A DNA stretch of 64,000 bases from Dioscorea cayenensis subsp. rotundata (GCF_009730915.1 NW_024086783.1:47370-111369), one strand, 5' to 3'; numbered from the stretch's first letter, positions 35,501 to 49,939 are shown. Numbers and translations: made by a program. Notes: generated by a model from the sequence alone, not told the origin.

Positions 35501-37770
35501 AGATGACGACCTTTCTTACCGAAAAGAGGTAGATGTAATGCTAGCATTGAAATTCTTATAAATTGTATTTTCATTTTTCAATCAAAGTTGCTAGTGTGTG
35601 TCTAGAACAGTTTAGTAGCGAGATTTCATTAAATTAGTTCTTGTTGTAATGGTGGTTATGCAGTTCCTATCTGCTAGTTAACTATTACTATGTATTGATT
35701 GGTTCTTTATTTAGATGTTGTGTGCATCAAAGCAAACCTCATCTTGATTTTTGCATGACCTCCATGAACCTGGTGTTCATTTTGTTGGGAAAATTAGGGT
35801 CATTCCCCATGTGTATTTTTGGTTCCATATATTCTAGAGCCATGCACCACCTGTGACCAAGCTATTCTTTCACTTTTATTCTTCTCTGAATAAGGAAGTT
35901 TATTTCCATGTTGCTTGACAAGTGCATAGAGAAAAATCCTCTGCCACAGTGGCCGTTGTGGGCAAATCTGAATCACAGCTTAGATCACCATGTTTAGAGA
36001 TGATGTTAGATAATTATGATTTTTAAGTAGTCACAATTTTTTCTTAGGGCCAACCTAACAATAACATATTTTCATTTCTTAGCTGTTAAGCCGCCTTCTC
36101 AACACAAGCTAGATGGCACCATTCTCCTATAGAGATCGGAAGATTCAATGTTATTAAAATAATCCCAAACGACATTGATACTTGCTTAAACTAAACTAAA
36201 GTTGGGTAAACACCTTATAAGTGATAAGACTGAAATAATCATGAATTATTAAATAATATAACTTCAATATTGTTGTTATCCTATTTGGAGAAATGTTAAT
36301 ATGTGAATTTTATGGAAGAAAGTTTGCTGCTGAATTTCTGCCCTTTTCTTTTCTTCATGATGTCTCCTGTGGATTGATGCTAGCTGTATACTTGTATTGG
36401 TAATTTTGAGCACTAAATTTGACAGTTGGCATATTATGAGATTTATCATTAAGGGGGATTGTTAATAGCAACACTGGCAGGATGCATTGTTTTTATACTT
36501 TTATTCGTGATTGCTAGAGTTTAAAAGCTGAGTTTGAGGGTATTTCCTGATTTTGATGCTTTGTACTGTTTCTAAAGATAATTTATTCTTGAGTTTGTGT
36601 GTTTACTTCTGTTATCTTCCAGCTTCATGAATGTGTTGGATCTGCTGTTTCTGCAATGGGGCCTGAGGCATTTTTAAGCCTGCAGCCACTCAATGTTGAT
36701 GCTGAATATGCTTCTGATGCTAATGTATGGCTACTCCCTATTTTAAAGCAATACATTGTTGGAGCACATTTAAGTTTTTTCTTGCAGTATATACTGGGGA
36801 AAGTTAAAGTCATACAGCAGAGATCACTTAAGGTATCGATCTTCTCTTTTAAAAAAAATTACCTATTTTCTTTCTTTGTTTTCTTTTCTCCATTTTTGTG
36901 AAACTGATGTTGTGGACTTGGCAGTCTGCTGAAGAGGGGAGAATTTTCTCTGCTAGAAGTTCAGACGGCCTTGTATATTCACTATGGTCCTTGTTGCCTT
37001 CTTTTTGCAATTATGCTATCGATACGTCTAGCAGCTTCAAGTTACTTCAGAGTTCACTATGTGCCACTCTTCGCCAGGAGCCTGATTTGCGTGGTATCAT
37101 ATGCTCGAGTCTGCAGGTTTATCTTATGCCTTTGTTCCTTAAACTAAGATTCGTTGATGACTGCATTTCGTATTTGCTGATAGCGTTTTATTTTTGTTTG
37201 TTTTATTGGCATTTAGATTCTGATCCGACAGAATAATGTGAAGTGTTCTGAAGATTCCCCTACGCCCGATGATGAAGTAAACAATGCTGAAAGAAAAGCA
37301 AGAGACCATTACACACCAGTGGTTAAAGAACAAAATTTGAAGGCCATTAAGTCATCCTCACCTGAGTTTCTAACAACGTTGACTGATATCTTGTTGACTT
37401 CTTCAAAAGAAAATGGTGGATTTTTGCAGGTATGTCATCATATATGATAAGATTCATTTGCTTTTCACAATTAGCTTTCTGTTCAACTTTTTGATCATGA
37501 GAAGACACCCCAGCTTTGAGGCAATTAAATTTCGCTTCTGCTTTTCACAATCTCTGTTTCATTAAGTGCCGTTCCTTTGGGAAGATGAGAAGATTATAGA
37601 TATTGGGGGGCATTGGTTTCCACCAATTTTTTTTAACCCTTTGCTAGAATCCTTAATAACCAAAAGACTGGCATTGGCACTAAACTACTTGCTTGTGAAA
37701 TTGATAGTTATCTAAATAGTATTCCTTTGTTGGACCTGTGATTTTTTATTTTTGTACTTTTTACTTTGTT

Positions 37771-37807
<37 letters not shown>

Positions 37808-40800
37808 CTTTTTGGTGTACAAGCTATGTTGACTTTGAGGAATTGAATTTTGAGTGATGTGTGCTTTTTGATAATTTTGCAGGCCGCCATCCATGAATTT
37901 GCTTCCATAACTGAGCAAAAGTACATAAAGAACTTCTTTGGCAAGATTATGCAAAAATTCTTGATGGTAACAAAGGAATCCATCAAAGTGAAGCAAACTC
38001 AAGACTCTGGTTCTATGCAAATTGACAGCTCACCAGATGGAGCTTCACTTTTAAATAAAAGGTGTTTTACATGAAATTTTGGTTTATAGTCCCTGTGAAT
38101 TAACATATTGTGCTGGGACCTTTCATTGTAATAATGAAATATTTGAAGATCTACTGGTTTTTTGCATCCTATTGCAGGGCCCTTCTATTGGATGTGGCAG
38201 TTTCACTTCTGCCAGGTCTGGGCAAAGAAGAGATCAATCTATTGTTAATTGCAATTAAGCCCGCATTCCAGGTTTATTTAGGTTTCAACTATTCATTATT
38301 GTCTGCATGCTTCCTTAGAGTTTCATGGCAACTGAATGCAAGAATTCATTAAATTGCAGGAAGAAGAAGGATTGATTCAAAAAAAGGCCTATAAAGTTCT
38401 TTCTAGCATTCTCAGAGTATGTCTTTGTTCTCATTGTCAAGAACTGTGGATATGGGAAATGGAATGCTTATTCTTTAATCACTGTCAACAGGAAGTGCTT
38501 TCGACTGAGAACAATATGAATGATAATGGTCAAGAAGCCAAAGACTTTCTTTCGGGTAACCTGGATTCTCTGCTTGAATTGATGATTGCAGCACTACCCT
38601 CCTGTCATCTTTTCAGCAAAACGTCATAGACTTGAGGCTTTATATTTCTTAATCATATGCATATGCAAGGTGGGTGACAAGATTGATGCTGTGCTTAAAT
38701 TTTAATCAAACAGAACTGGTCTCTGATGTCAATGATTATTGTTGTTTTAACTTGAAATTGAGTGTGAATGCCATTAGCATATACCTACTCAAGTAGTTCT
38801 ATTGTGTCACAGGATTCATCTGAACAAAGGAAGATAGATGTGATCAGTGCCTTTCTTACTGAAATAATACTTGCTTTGAAAGAGGTATTCCTTTAATCTT
38901 GGACTTATATTGCTTCCTGTATGGGCCACCATGCATTTGCTTCATATTTAGTTGAAAGAGGTCCTGTTTTGTTATTATTGTAAAATTGCATGCATTTTAA
39001 TGATTACTTGTTCAAAGTTCAGTGCCATGAATGCATTTTTGGAATTTGGACTGTATTTTTTTCAGAATAGGGGGAAAAAAGAGTTCTCACAACTTTATGG
39101 TTAACTCCATTGTGCAAGCTTGTAATTGACCATCTGTTTTATACAAAATTAAGGGTGATCATGTAGAAATCTATAGATCCAAGTAGTACTTGTTGTCCTT
39201 TCCATCTTGTTTATGATGTTTGTTGCTTCTAGTTTTGCTGCTATCTCAATTATTTTGAATCTTCTCCCTAATGCTACATCAATTTTTTTTCATTGTCTCG
39301 TTATACTCATCACTAGGAATATTTTTCGCAAATATTATGATTACTGCCAAATAGTAGCAACTTAGAGTCTTAGACAAGTACACAAAAGTTGCAAAGTAAT
39401 TTGTTTGTTTGGACTGGTTTTTGCAGAATAATAAGAAAACAAGAAATAGGGCGTATGATTTGCTTGTCGAAATTGGTCATGCATGTGGAGATGAAGAAAA
39501 AGGTGGCAAACAGGAAAATCTGCACTCCTTTTTTAATATGGTATTCACTAATGTTGTTTGCTTTTCAATTTCTATTACCATGGGTGGCACAAGAGTTGAT
39601 GTAGATATTAGAGAGCTGGTAGTAGAAAACTTTCTGATAGTTTTTGCATGGAACATATAGATTGCTGGAGGCTTGGCAGGTGAAACACCACATATGATCA
39701 GTGCGGCCGTCAAAGGCTTAGCCCGCTTGGCATATGAGTTTTCAGATCTCATTGGTGCAGCTTACAACTTACTTCCATCTGCATTTCTTCTCCTGCAAAG
39801 GAGAAACCGTGAAGTAATCAAAGTACTGTCTTGCGTTCCATTTTGTTCTAGTTGTAATTTATTTAATTTTTGCATGATGGTCTGGGTCGGCTCTGCTCTT
39901 CTCTTCTCTCTCTCTCTCTCTCCTCCCAATTTAGGTTTGATTGAGGTACTTGTGTTTGTGTCATTTCCCTTTATCATCAGCGGAAAAGGCTGATTTTTTT
40001 TTCCTGCAGGCCAATTTAGGTTTGATTAAGGTACTTGTTGCTAAATCGGGGGCTGATAAGTTGGAAATGCATTTGAAAGGGATAGTTGAAGGATTGTTTA
40101 AATGGCAGGATGACTCTAAGAAGCATTTTAAAGCCAAAGTAAGTTTTGAATTACTCATTATGTGTAGTTCGTTGATGTCTGTGAGAATCTTGATGTAAAT
40201 GGATTTCTGGTAGGGTGAAGAAATTTTAAAGATCCTGTGATGCACCTAACATTTTTTTTCTTCTTATTCTCAGATTAAGTTGCTTCTTGGAATGCTTGTT
40301 CGGAAATGTGGTTTGGATGCTGTTAAAGCAGTCATGCCTGAAGAACATATGAAATTACTTACCAATATAAGAAAGGTACTGTGCTAAACATTTAAACCTA
40401 TGACTTTCTATCGCTTCATGAAATGTTTAGAATATTCAGTTTTAATTTTATCATGAAGACTAAAGAGCGAAAAGAAAGAAAAGGAAAGTCGGAAGCGGAT
40501 GCAGAGTCACTTCACTCAAAGACAACTATGTCAAGGTATGAAGTCCAAATGCTACTTAATATGTGATGAAGATAAATTTTTAGACATTAAATATGTTTGT
40601 TGATTCTCTTTAAAATTGCCAGGCAGAGTCGGTGGAATCATACTCGCATTTTTTCTGATTTTGGGGATGAGGACGGTGATGATGATGATAGTGACGCACA
40701 AATGGAAGCAAAAACACTATCTGGACGATGGAGTAAAGGTTCCTCGCGCCCTGTATCCAAAGCCATTTCACTTAGGTATGTGCGAACTTCCATCGATAAG

Positions 40801-42054
40801 CTGTACTTGTTTTATCACTCACATCTGGCTTCAAATTCATTCTGAATTTACGTATGAGCATGAGAAATCCAATTTGTGCATGTTTCGTTATTACAAATCA
40901 GTATGCTTTGCTTACTGTAATCTTGTGCATGCATTCATCTATAAATGTAATATATGTTCATTGCTCAAGCGGGATCTTTTGTATAAGGACATAGCCTAGA
41001 ACATATTTGCATTGCATTGTAGCTCTATAATCTATATATCATTTTTGAAGTTAATCCTATGCGGTGAAAGTGATAGACTGCCTGCTAAAAGAATTGAACC
41101 ACTTCATTCAATCTCTTGAACTATTACTACTACCATCAAGCCTTAATATGTTATTCCCTTGATCAAACCTTCAGTTCCATATCCTTAGTTTGATATTACT
41201 TCATTTGTTATTTTCAGACATGCAGATATGATTTGATCATTAGTTGGGTTGCCCATGAAAATGTTCATTAGAACTCCCTTTCAGTTTTGTTCCTAATGAA
41301 TCAACCTCATACACACTAGATGCTTTTCTCTTTATTGTCATTATGCATTAAAGTTGGAGTTTGTTAAATTTTCCATGGCTATCTATGTGAACGAAAGTTT
41401 GACAATGCGTTATTATCACATATCGAACATACTTTTAGTTATACCTGCTTTTGTAGGTCAAAGAGAACACATCAAGCAGCCAAAAGCTTGTCAGAAGATA
41501 TGCTTGAACAATCTGATAACGATCCGCTCGATTTACTTGACCGACAAAGAACAAGAGCAGCTCTCCGCTCCGCAGCAGGTGCGAAAAGGAAGCCAGAATT
41601 ATTTGACGAGCCAGAGATAGATACTGAAGGCCGTCTTATTGTGCGTGAAGATAATGTGAGGCCGAAGAAAGAAAGAAATCATTCTTCCGGCAACAATCTT
41701 GATACAAGAAGCCAGACAAGTGGGCGCTCATCAGCAAACTCTTTAGCAAAATCAAATAAAAAACGACAGAAAACAACAGATTCGGGATGGGCTTATACAG
41801 GCGGTGAGTACACGAGCAAAAAAGCTAGCGGTGATATAAAGAAAAAGGATAAGTTCGAACCATACGCATACTGGCCTCTGGATCGAAAACTACTAAACCG
41901 AAGAGCTGAACATAAGGCGTCAGCCCGCAAAGGCATGGCCAGTGTGATGAAGTTCACAAAGAGGTTTGAAGGGAAGAGTGCTTCAAGTGCATTGGCTGTG
42001 AAAGGTATCAAGCTTAAAAAGAAACAAAAGAAGGGAAGTAAGAAGAGCAACTGA
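32523..42054 (+). CDS. RRP12: RRP12-like ribosomal RNA processing protein, 19 exons, one frame break
   Basis: HEAT-repeat nucleolar protein for 40S and 60S pre-ribosome maturation and export (family knowledge from yeast Rrp12). Exon ends: 32523-33017, 33463-33991, 34088-34348, 35437-35528, 36623-36832, 36925-37116, 37217-37429, 37883-38061, 38178-38271, 38360-38416, 38492-38669, 38813-38884, 39427-39540, 39661-39822, 40010-40138, 40274-40375, 40459-40535, 40623-40775 and 41457-42054. All phases close except exon 11, which has one base too many: the frame stops soon after 38613 but continues as SAKRHRLEALYF if one T of the T4 run 38610-38613 is extra. Length is then about 1301 residues, usual for plant RRP12. 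NUC173-type core lies in the N-terminal half; AETPHMISAAVKGLARL-type helices follow. The tail is Lys-rich (KLKKKQKKGSKK), a likely nucleolar signal. Confidence 0.9.
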
Positions 42055-43434
42055 TCTATATAAAGAAGACTAATTCAATTGATCTTTTTGGGTTGTGGTT
42101 ATTATTTGGTGTCATCTATGTATTTAATTTTCATTTTCTCAGAGTGAGAATTTTCTTGGAATGCAGCAACGGCGTTCGAATGTTGTAAAATTTTTCTTCT
42201 TTTTTGTTACTTAAATAGCATAAGTTATATAAGAAGAGAGTTTATATAATTATGCTTAGAACCATAGTAAACGGGTTTGTTAGACCTGTCCTTATTTGTG
42301 AATGGCATGCTTTAATATAAAGGTTTACGAATTGCAAACCCTTAGGGTTGTAATCGATCGAGTTCGAGTTGAATAGCAAAGCTGCCCGAGTTGGGTTGAA
42401 AACTCATCATTTGACACTCAAGTCGAACTTGATTGGGTTTTGTTTTTATAACTAGAGTTTGACTTGATACATAAATCGAGCTATTCGAGTTCAATAAATG
42501 TTAATGATAAACTCGGTTTAATCATAAATGTTTTTATATTCAAGTTTGAAACACAATTATATATATAAAACAAATTAATATATAATATATATCAAAATTA
42601 TAACTATTTGATTAAATTTGTGAGCACTCAAATCAAGTATTACAATATTTGAATTCAGCTAGCTTGACTACTTGGGTTTGACTCAATCATAAGCGAGCCG
42701 AGTTCGAGCTTTTTCCCAAATCGAACTCGAGTAGCTTACGAGTAGTATATCATTTACACCCCTTATAAAATTGATTGGTTTTTTAAAAAAAACTCCTTAA
42801 AAAAATCATATTAATCTGTTTGTCCTACAAAACCTTGTTATTTCTTAATATATATATATACCCCAACGATCACAAATCAACATATCTACATACACAAAAG
42901 ATTAAACTTATAATTACAAGCATATTTCATAAGATCAATTCTCTAAATAGAGTTAGTTTAAACTTATTTCAATCACTATCTTTAATGACATATTATATAT
43001 ACTAATCCAAGTGAGTTTGTGCCTAAGCTAGAGATCGGTGTCATATATTGAATATTCAAAATTAGCATTAAAAAAAGAGAGAAAAGAGCTACGATGGAAA
43101 TGAATTTTACCCTGCCACAATGTTTACAAGGAGAATACAAAATTCACAGAATAATTTCACCTATTTCTTTGGACCTTTCAATCCAATTATAGCATTGTCA
43201 TCATATGTAATAAAATTATAAAGCAGGAAATATTAAAAAAAAAGCCAAATTCCCAATACCGATCAGGGCCCGAGTAATACACCAAGTGACCAAATACACG
43301 AGCCGTCAGCTATCGGATTCCTCTTTCGTACTGTGAAGCAAATCAACTATAACTTGCTGATATGAGTACTTCAGAAAAAGGGCTACTGATGGATGATCAA
43401 TTCTTAAATATGTATCTGAATTTTTTTACTACAA
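42055..43434. other. Convergent spacer between RRP12 and KAS II
   Basis: Holds the 3' UTRs of both genes and the hAT-like repeat listed separately. No coding region seen. Confidence 0.6.
42342..42764. mobile_element. hAT-like non-autonomous element remnant
   Basis: The left end is tagggttgtaatcgatcgag. The right end read on the other strand is aaggggtgtaaatgatatac, followed by actcgagttcgatttggg. These are imperfect inverted ends of the (T)AGGGGTGTAA type common in plant hAT MITEs, and the gagttcgag words recur inward from both ends. About 420 bp. No clear 8-bp target duplication, so this is an old remnant. Confidence 0.5.
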
Positions 43435-46400
43435 TTACTTGTAAGGTGCAAAAAGAATGGATGAGTTGTGCCCGCCGAAGCCAAATGAGTTTGATAGTGC
43501 CGCCTTCACATCCAGTCTCTTCTTCCTTGAGCCTACCAGCACCTTCACATCCTAAAATCCACAATTGCTTTTTCATCAGAATAACTCTATTAAGTTAATC
43601 TATTCTGGTTATTAATCAAATCTTTTTCACATGAGTTAGTAAATAGCAGCAAGATGAATGGAACCCTTACCACACTTTTCTCTGGATTTTCTAGATTGAC
43701 ATTTGGATGGACCCAACCAGTTTGTATTGCCTGCATCAAGAAGTACAAGTCCAACAAAATACCATAAAAGACATCAGTAAAGCATCTGTTGATTTCTTAC
43801 AAAGATTAGCAACAAATGAGGATGAACACCAATGACTTCTCCAACGCAATAGATACAGTATAAGGGAGCAAAAAAATAATAAATACTTCAAATCAACATA
43901 TTGCCATTTCAACCATCACAAGACGGTCAATGAGTCACATATTGTTTATTTAATCTTGCCTGCTGAGCATTGGTTCAGTATTGTATATTGTATAAGAACG
44001 AGGTGATTATGATAAACCTAATACACCATTTATTACCATGTTTATCAATCACAAATTACATTATTATAATGGAACTCTAATGTTTCATATTATTGCTTCT
44101 ATCTTGGAAAACTTATGCATGATAAAAGAAAACAAAAATAAGAAGAAAGCTTCAACTTAGAAAACCAGAAAATGTGACTAGATGAAACTTCTAGCCAAAA
44201 TCATAGAGGTTTTCTACACCAATTATTTCTGCCCCATCTGACAGTGTGTTCATTAATTAAATATGAAGTTACTCCTCAGAACTTCTTAGAAGATTTTCCA
44301 ACTAGTAATGCACAGAGAGATGCGGTTTTAACCATAATATACAAAGAAAGGTAGGGTGTCATCACCATGACTGTAGCAACAGCTTCCACTGCACCAGCAG
44401 CACCAAGCAGATGACCAATCATTGATTTTGTCGAGTTCACATGAAGCTGCCACATATTATCATTGAGTTTGACACTGATATCAAAAAGACAGTAATCAAC
44501 TTAGTGTCATACCTCAGGATTCTGGCCAAAACAGCGAATGAGAGCTTGGTACTCCTTCAGGTCACCAGAAAGTGTTGAAGTTGCATGGGCGTTTACATAA
44601 TTCACATCCTCTCTGGCTACTCCCGATTCTAAAAGCGCCTTCTCAATGCAGAGAACAATGCCAGTTCCTAATTTTCAGAATTTCAATAGCATTAATATAA
44701 AGTGAACCGGGAAAAGATGAAACACTAGTTGATAAAAGGATCAAATCATCAACGATTTCTATACCTTCTGGATGTGGTTCTGTCATGTGGTAAGCATCAC
44801 AAGTGAAGCTTCCTCCTAGAAATTCAGCATATATCTTTGCTCCTCTTTGCTATGTTTACAAAAAAAAAAAAAACATAAGAAGAAATTTTGGAGAAACATA
44901 CCACTATAATTCTTTTATGGAAATATATCAGTGAACCTTGGCATGTTCTAGTTCTTCCAACAAAAGTACACCAGCTCCTTCACCCATAACAAACCCATCA
45001 CGATCCTGCCACAAACATACATCATCATGATCATATAACTGTAAAATACAATTCCAAATATACTATAATAAAAAAAGCCAGACTAACACCTCAAGTCTTC
45101 TACAAGTTGCAGATTTACATTTGTCAGACAACTTGATTTGCTCTAAATTATTCACATCAACATAAACCAAAATCTAACTTTAAACAAGAGGTACGTTTGT
45201 AAACACAATGACAGACCTACTTAGTTCTCAAGTGCAGCATGGTTTTTTTTTAAAACAGATGTTATTTGCTATTGGTTGCTTTACCAGTGGCTCTAACGTT
45301 TGTGGTTTGAAATCATCAATGTGCTCATTGAGTTTAAAAAAATCCTTTCAAAACATTAAAATCTTTAATATATTACAATATTCTAAATGTCTTCCCTCCC
45401 ATGAACATCCATGTTCAAATGCCTTTCTCTTCTCTCTCGTTGCAGCTTGGAAAGAACTTCAGTAAGTCCAAAGATAAAAACCCCAATCTTTCAAACAGTA
45501 AAAAGATAGCAGACAAATGAACTCCAAGAATATGGTATTTGTTGTGCAGTCAAATTATGAACATGTGTATATATGTGCATGCACAAATGGATGTGTTTTG
45601 ATCTATGAACAGGCAAAAAAATCCATCATCATTTTGCCAATCTAATAAAACATCAAAGCTGGAAATAGCAATAGTTGACCTTGAACAATGAAAGTATTAG
45701 ACTGGAAAATAAAAAAAAATTCTTACAATATCCCAGGGCCGAGAGGCTTTAGTAGGATCATTGTTTCTTTGTGAAAGAGCTCTACAAGCGACAAAACCTC
45801 CCAAACCTGTAAGGTAGAAGGTCCTGAGTACATACTGAAGCAGTGAGGCTTCTTCAAAGAAATTGGGAAAGAAAAGACTACCTATAGGTATGATTGCCGC
45901 ATCAGATCCACCACAAAGCATCATATTCTGAAAGAAAACAAATAAGACAAAAAGGACAGTCTACTTTTGCTAAACCGATATATCATTGAAAAAAGAAGAA
46001 AAAAAAAAGAGTACTCACAGCTTCACCTCTGATGATATGGTTTGCTGCATTTAAAATACAAAAGTTGCTGGTTGCACAAGCAGTAGAGATTGAATAGTTT
46101 GGGCCCATCCAACCCTATGAATGACAATTGCATATAATTGAAAAGGACATACACTTTATATGCTCAACTCACAAATGGCCAGGTAAGCGTACCAGATCCA
46201 TTGCAAGCATTGCAGACCCCATATTTGTAGTTGCAAAAGGCACACAAAATGGGTTCATCTTCTTGTAAGAGACCCGCAGAGCTTCTATGGCATCATTAAA
46301 TACCTGTTCAATATAGCAATCGTCATGGTTATGGAAATTGTTTAAATGTTTCAAATGCCTACATCAGTAAAATCAACACACAAACGCATTGCTCTTCATG

Positions 46401-47857
46401 GTTCCCCAAAAGGCTGGTTATAAAACCAGTTCTGTCCCAGCACATGAAGCATTTAAAATATCACAGGCTCAAGTGATTGAATGTTTGGAAAAAAAAACAA
46501 GTTGTATTGGGGAATTCTACCTTCATTCCACCCATAGCAGAACCAATTAAAACTCCACATTTTGTCTTGTCAACTTGACTCATGACCTCCTCTGTAACTC
46601 CACCATATGCCAATGCTTTCTTCCCAGCAGTGAGCAAGTAAAGCATGAACTTGTCCATCCTCTTAGATAGCTTAGGTGCTACCCACCCATCTGTTGAGAA
46701 AGATTTAATTTCTCCCGCAATTCTCTACAAAATAAAATAATGTCAGCAACAACATCAAAAACACTTCAGAATACCCAGGAAATAACACATATCACATGTA
46801 ACATCAACTCAAAACACAAGTTTTGAAACTTACTGTCGGATAGCTGGCACAATCAAAAGTTTCTATCTCACTAATTCCACTAGCACCATCCAGGAGATTA
46901 TCATAAAATACATCTGGATCATGGCCTAGAGGGCTCACCACTCCCATCCCAGTCACTACTACCCTCCTCTGTTTCGTCGGAGTTCTCTTTTTTCCTGCAA
47001 CTTCCTTTGCAGGTGTCACAGCCACTGCCATAGCCTGTCCTGCTTGAATAAACCATCATATCATAACACCATAAATAACAGCCTCCACCACACTCCATTT
47101 CAACAATTAGATTAGACTTTCCGCATGATGGAACACACAAGGTTCCCCACAACATTGTACACCCATTTCATGCCACACCATTAGAAAACATTAAAAGCAT
47201 GACAGAATTCAACCTCAATATGCAGCGCCAATACAATATCATGTAGGCCACACCATTGCATGAAGTTGACTATTCAAATGTAACTAACCATTAGAATTAG
47301 GCTACAAAACAAAGTCTAAAAGCATGACTTCCGCATGCATGAGAATGGGTGACCTCCTCAGTACTACTATGCTTGACTAAGTTTTGAATAACATAAGTTG
47401 GCAAACCAACTGACGAACCCCTAACACTAAGATACTGCCATCTCCTAAAAGTCACCTTGATTTGGTCCAAATTTAAAATAATACCAATAATGACCCACCC
47501 AACATCAGCAAACGACATCTTTTCACCTCTGGCCACCAATTCAATATCATAATCCAATTTCAGTACAATAAAAATATTAAATAATCAAGTAGATCTCTTC
47601 CTCCCCAACAAAAAAAGTTTTTCTTTCCTCAAAAATCTGCGCAACAGAAAACAAAATCTCCTCTTTTCTCTTCCAAATTAAAAAAAAAGGACAAAATTAA
47701 TCCAAATTTTAACATATGCGGGAAAAAAAAACTAGTACTTAAATGGAATGCACGAGGTTTCATCGATTGAAATCCGAATTTTTTTCTAATCAAACAAGAG
47801 CACAAGGATCAATCAGTTCATCAGTCAAGAGATCAAGATTCAATAACAGCAACTAAG

Positions 47858-47896
<39 letters not shown>

Positions 47897-48228
47897 CCAG
47901 GAGATCTGGCGGTTCTCCGCTGGCTGCGAGAGTTCTCGGGCTTCCAAGCTCCAAACAAAGAGAAGCCATTCTCGCCAAAGAACACCGACGCATTCCTCGA
48001 GCTACTATAAAACTCAGGGCAAGGCTCGAAGGAGCTCATCAAACCCTGGATCCCAGACCCATAGAACGCCGAGATCAACCCCTTAGACGACTCCCTCCCC
48101 CTCCTCACCGCTGCCCTCCTCTTTCTCGCCCACTGCACCCCCTTCGGCCTCTCCTTATCCCACGCCCCCGTCACACAAGCCGCCACCAACCACGTACACA
48201 GCGGCGACGCCACACACGCCCCCGCCAT
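43435..48228 (-). CDS. KASII: 3-oxoacyl-ACP synthase II, chloroplastic (KAS II), 13 exons
   Basis: Elongates 16:0-ACP to 18:0-ACP in the plastid and so sets the C16/C18 balance (FAB1 in Arabidopsis). Exons, 5' to 3': 47898-48228, 46834-47039, 46521-46724, 46193-46303, 46019-46114, 45882-45927, 45727-45806, 44937-45005, 44765-44849, 44513-44667, 44366-44446, 43671-43730 and 43435-43551. They join without any break to 546 residues. Cys297 (STACATS), His437 (NAHATST) and His473 ([11 protein letters not shown]) form the triad. The long transit region (1-110) has [19 protein letters not shown] and GIQGLMSS, as in other plant [24 protein letters not shown] opens the mature enzyme, and [15 protein letters not shown] closes it. 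Start: ATG 48228; the frame runs further upstream only from a GTG. It is convergent with RRP12. Confidence 0.95.
47861..47893. repeat. (GA)n microsatellite at the KAS II intron-1 donor
   Basis: About 16 AG units. On the coding strand it is a CT tract beginning within a few bases of the intron-1 donor (cctg|gtaatct). Confidence 0.85.
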
Positions 48229-49603
48229 TCCCAAAACTCCACCAAATCCCTTCCCAATCTCCCAATCCACACTACGCCTTCCCGGATTCCAAATCTACAC
48301 CGAAAATCACCTCAAAAAATTCCAAAAAATTCGAAAAAAAAAATTCGTAAAACAAGATGCACAAACAACCTTCTCGTCTCCGATCAAACAAGAGACGAAG
48401 ACGAAGACGAAGCGATTCAAAGGCCACGAACTCCTCGAGCTTTCGCTGACGCGCTCCCAACCATCGCCAAGTGTTCGAAGAGAAAGGAGAGCAAACGAGA
48501 ACGAAAGAGCACCACCATATAAAACCCTGACTGTAAAATTACTAAAAAGACCCTGTACGGCCACCACACGATATACGAAATGCCTTAATTACTAAAATAC
48601 CCTCAAAAGCTCTTGATCGTAGAGTTGAGCATCGAGGATTAAGTGGGGAAATGGAAGTTTTTTTTTTTTTTTTATAAATAAGTCCAGCTTAAATGTTTAA
48701 ATTTGTTTTTTTAATGGCCATCATTTTCAAAATCTATCACTTTTTTTTTTAAATTTAATTTCTCACCCACCGGAAATTTTTTTTGCATATAATAACCCCA
48801 CAATTAATAAGTTTTTCTTATATATTTAAATATTAATATTTATTATGTCCCCTGTTATATGCCCATATTATTATTTATTATTTCTTCAATTAATAGTCTA
48901 ATTTCTAGTAAAAAATTAATACAATAATTAAATAATTTATATGAAAAAATAAGGATAAGACATTTCAAAAGATCTTTTGAGTTTAAAATTTATTGAAAAA
49001 TATTGATAATAATGGATATTTCGGACAAAAAGATTCACAAGCTAGACGATGAATTTTTGAGTCTGTGCATGATCGTTACTGGAAGGGTATAGTAACTTCA
49101 ATAAGATTATTTAAAGCAATTTTACTTGTTTTTTTCTTATAAATAGGAAAAACTTTTTGGGTAATTTATTTTGAATTTACTTTTGTAGATGTAGATTCAG
49201 GGGCAATAAGCAATTTTAAAATTTTCAAAGGACTAAAAAGTAAAAAGAATTATCCCTTGTCTGACGTGGCATATAGACGTAAACAAATGGGTCAGTATTA
49301 CGGTTGGTAAGAGTGAGAGCAAAAAAAAATACTATAATAAAATAAACTAAAAAAAAAAGATTTTAAATTTCAATAGCTTTTTAAGAATATATATATATAT
49401 ATATATTAATGTGTCATTGGATATTATTTATTAAAAATATTTGTTAGTTGGGTTAGGACAGAGGCAACCACTTGATGTTAAATATGATATTCATTTTATA
49501 AAACTTATAATATATTTATAATGAAATAATTTTTTTCGCATATATACCTTGTAAAATTTATAATTATTTGCTCATAACTTATAAAACAAAATCATATGCT
49601 TAT

Positions 49604-49683
<80 letters not shown>

Positions 49684-49908
49684 AAAAACTCAGCATGCCA
49701 ATTGAATCTTAAACTTTTTCTTTTTGTCTGATATTAATTTATTTGGTTGAACATCTTAGTCTTACGGACATAAGATTTTTATAATTCATTGTCTGTTATA
49801 ATACTTTTAGCACTCTCTTTTCACATGCCATATCCTTTATTTAATACTATATTAATTCATTTATTTATTTAGTTTTTTTTAATCATAGTTACAAAAAAAA
49901 ACCAATTA

Positions 49909-49939
<31 letters not shown>

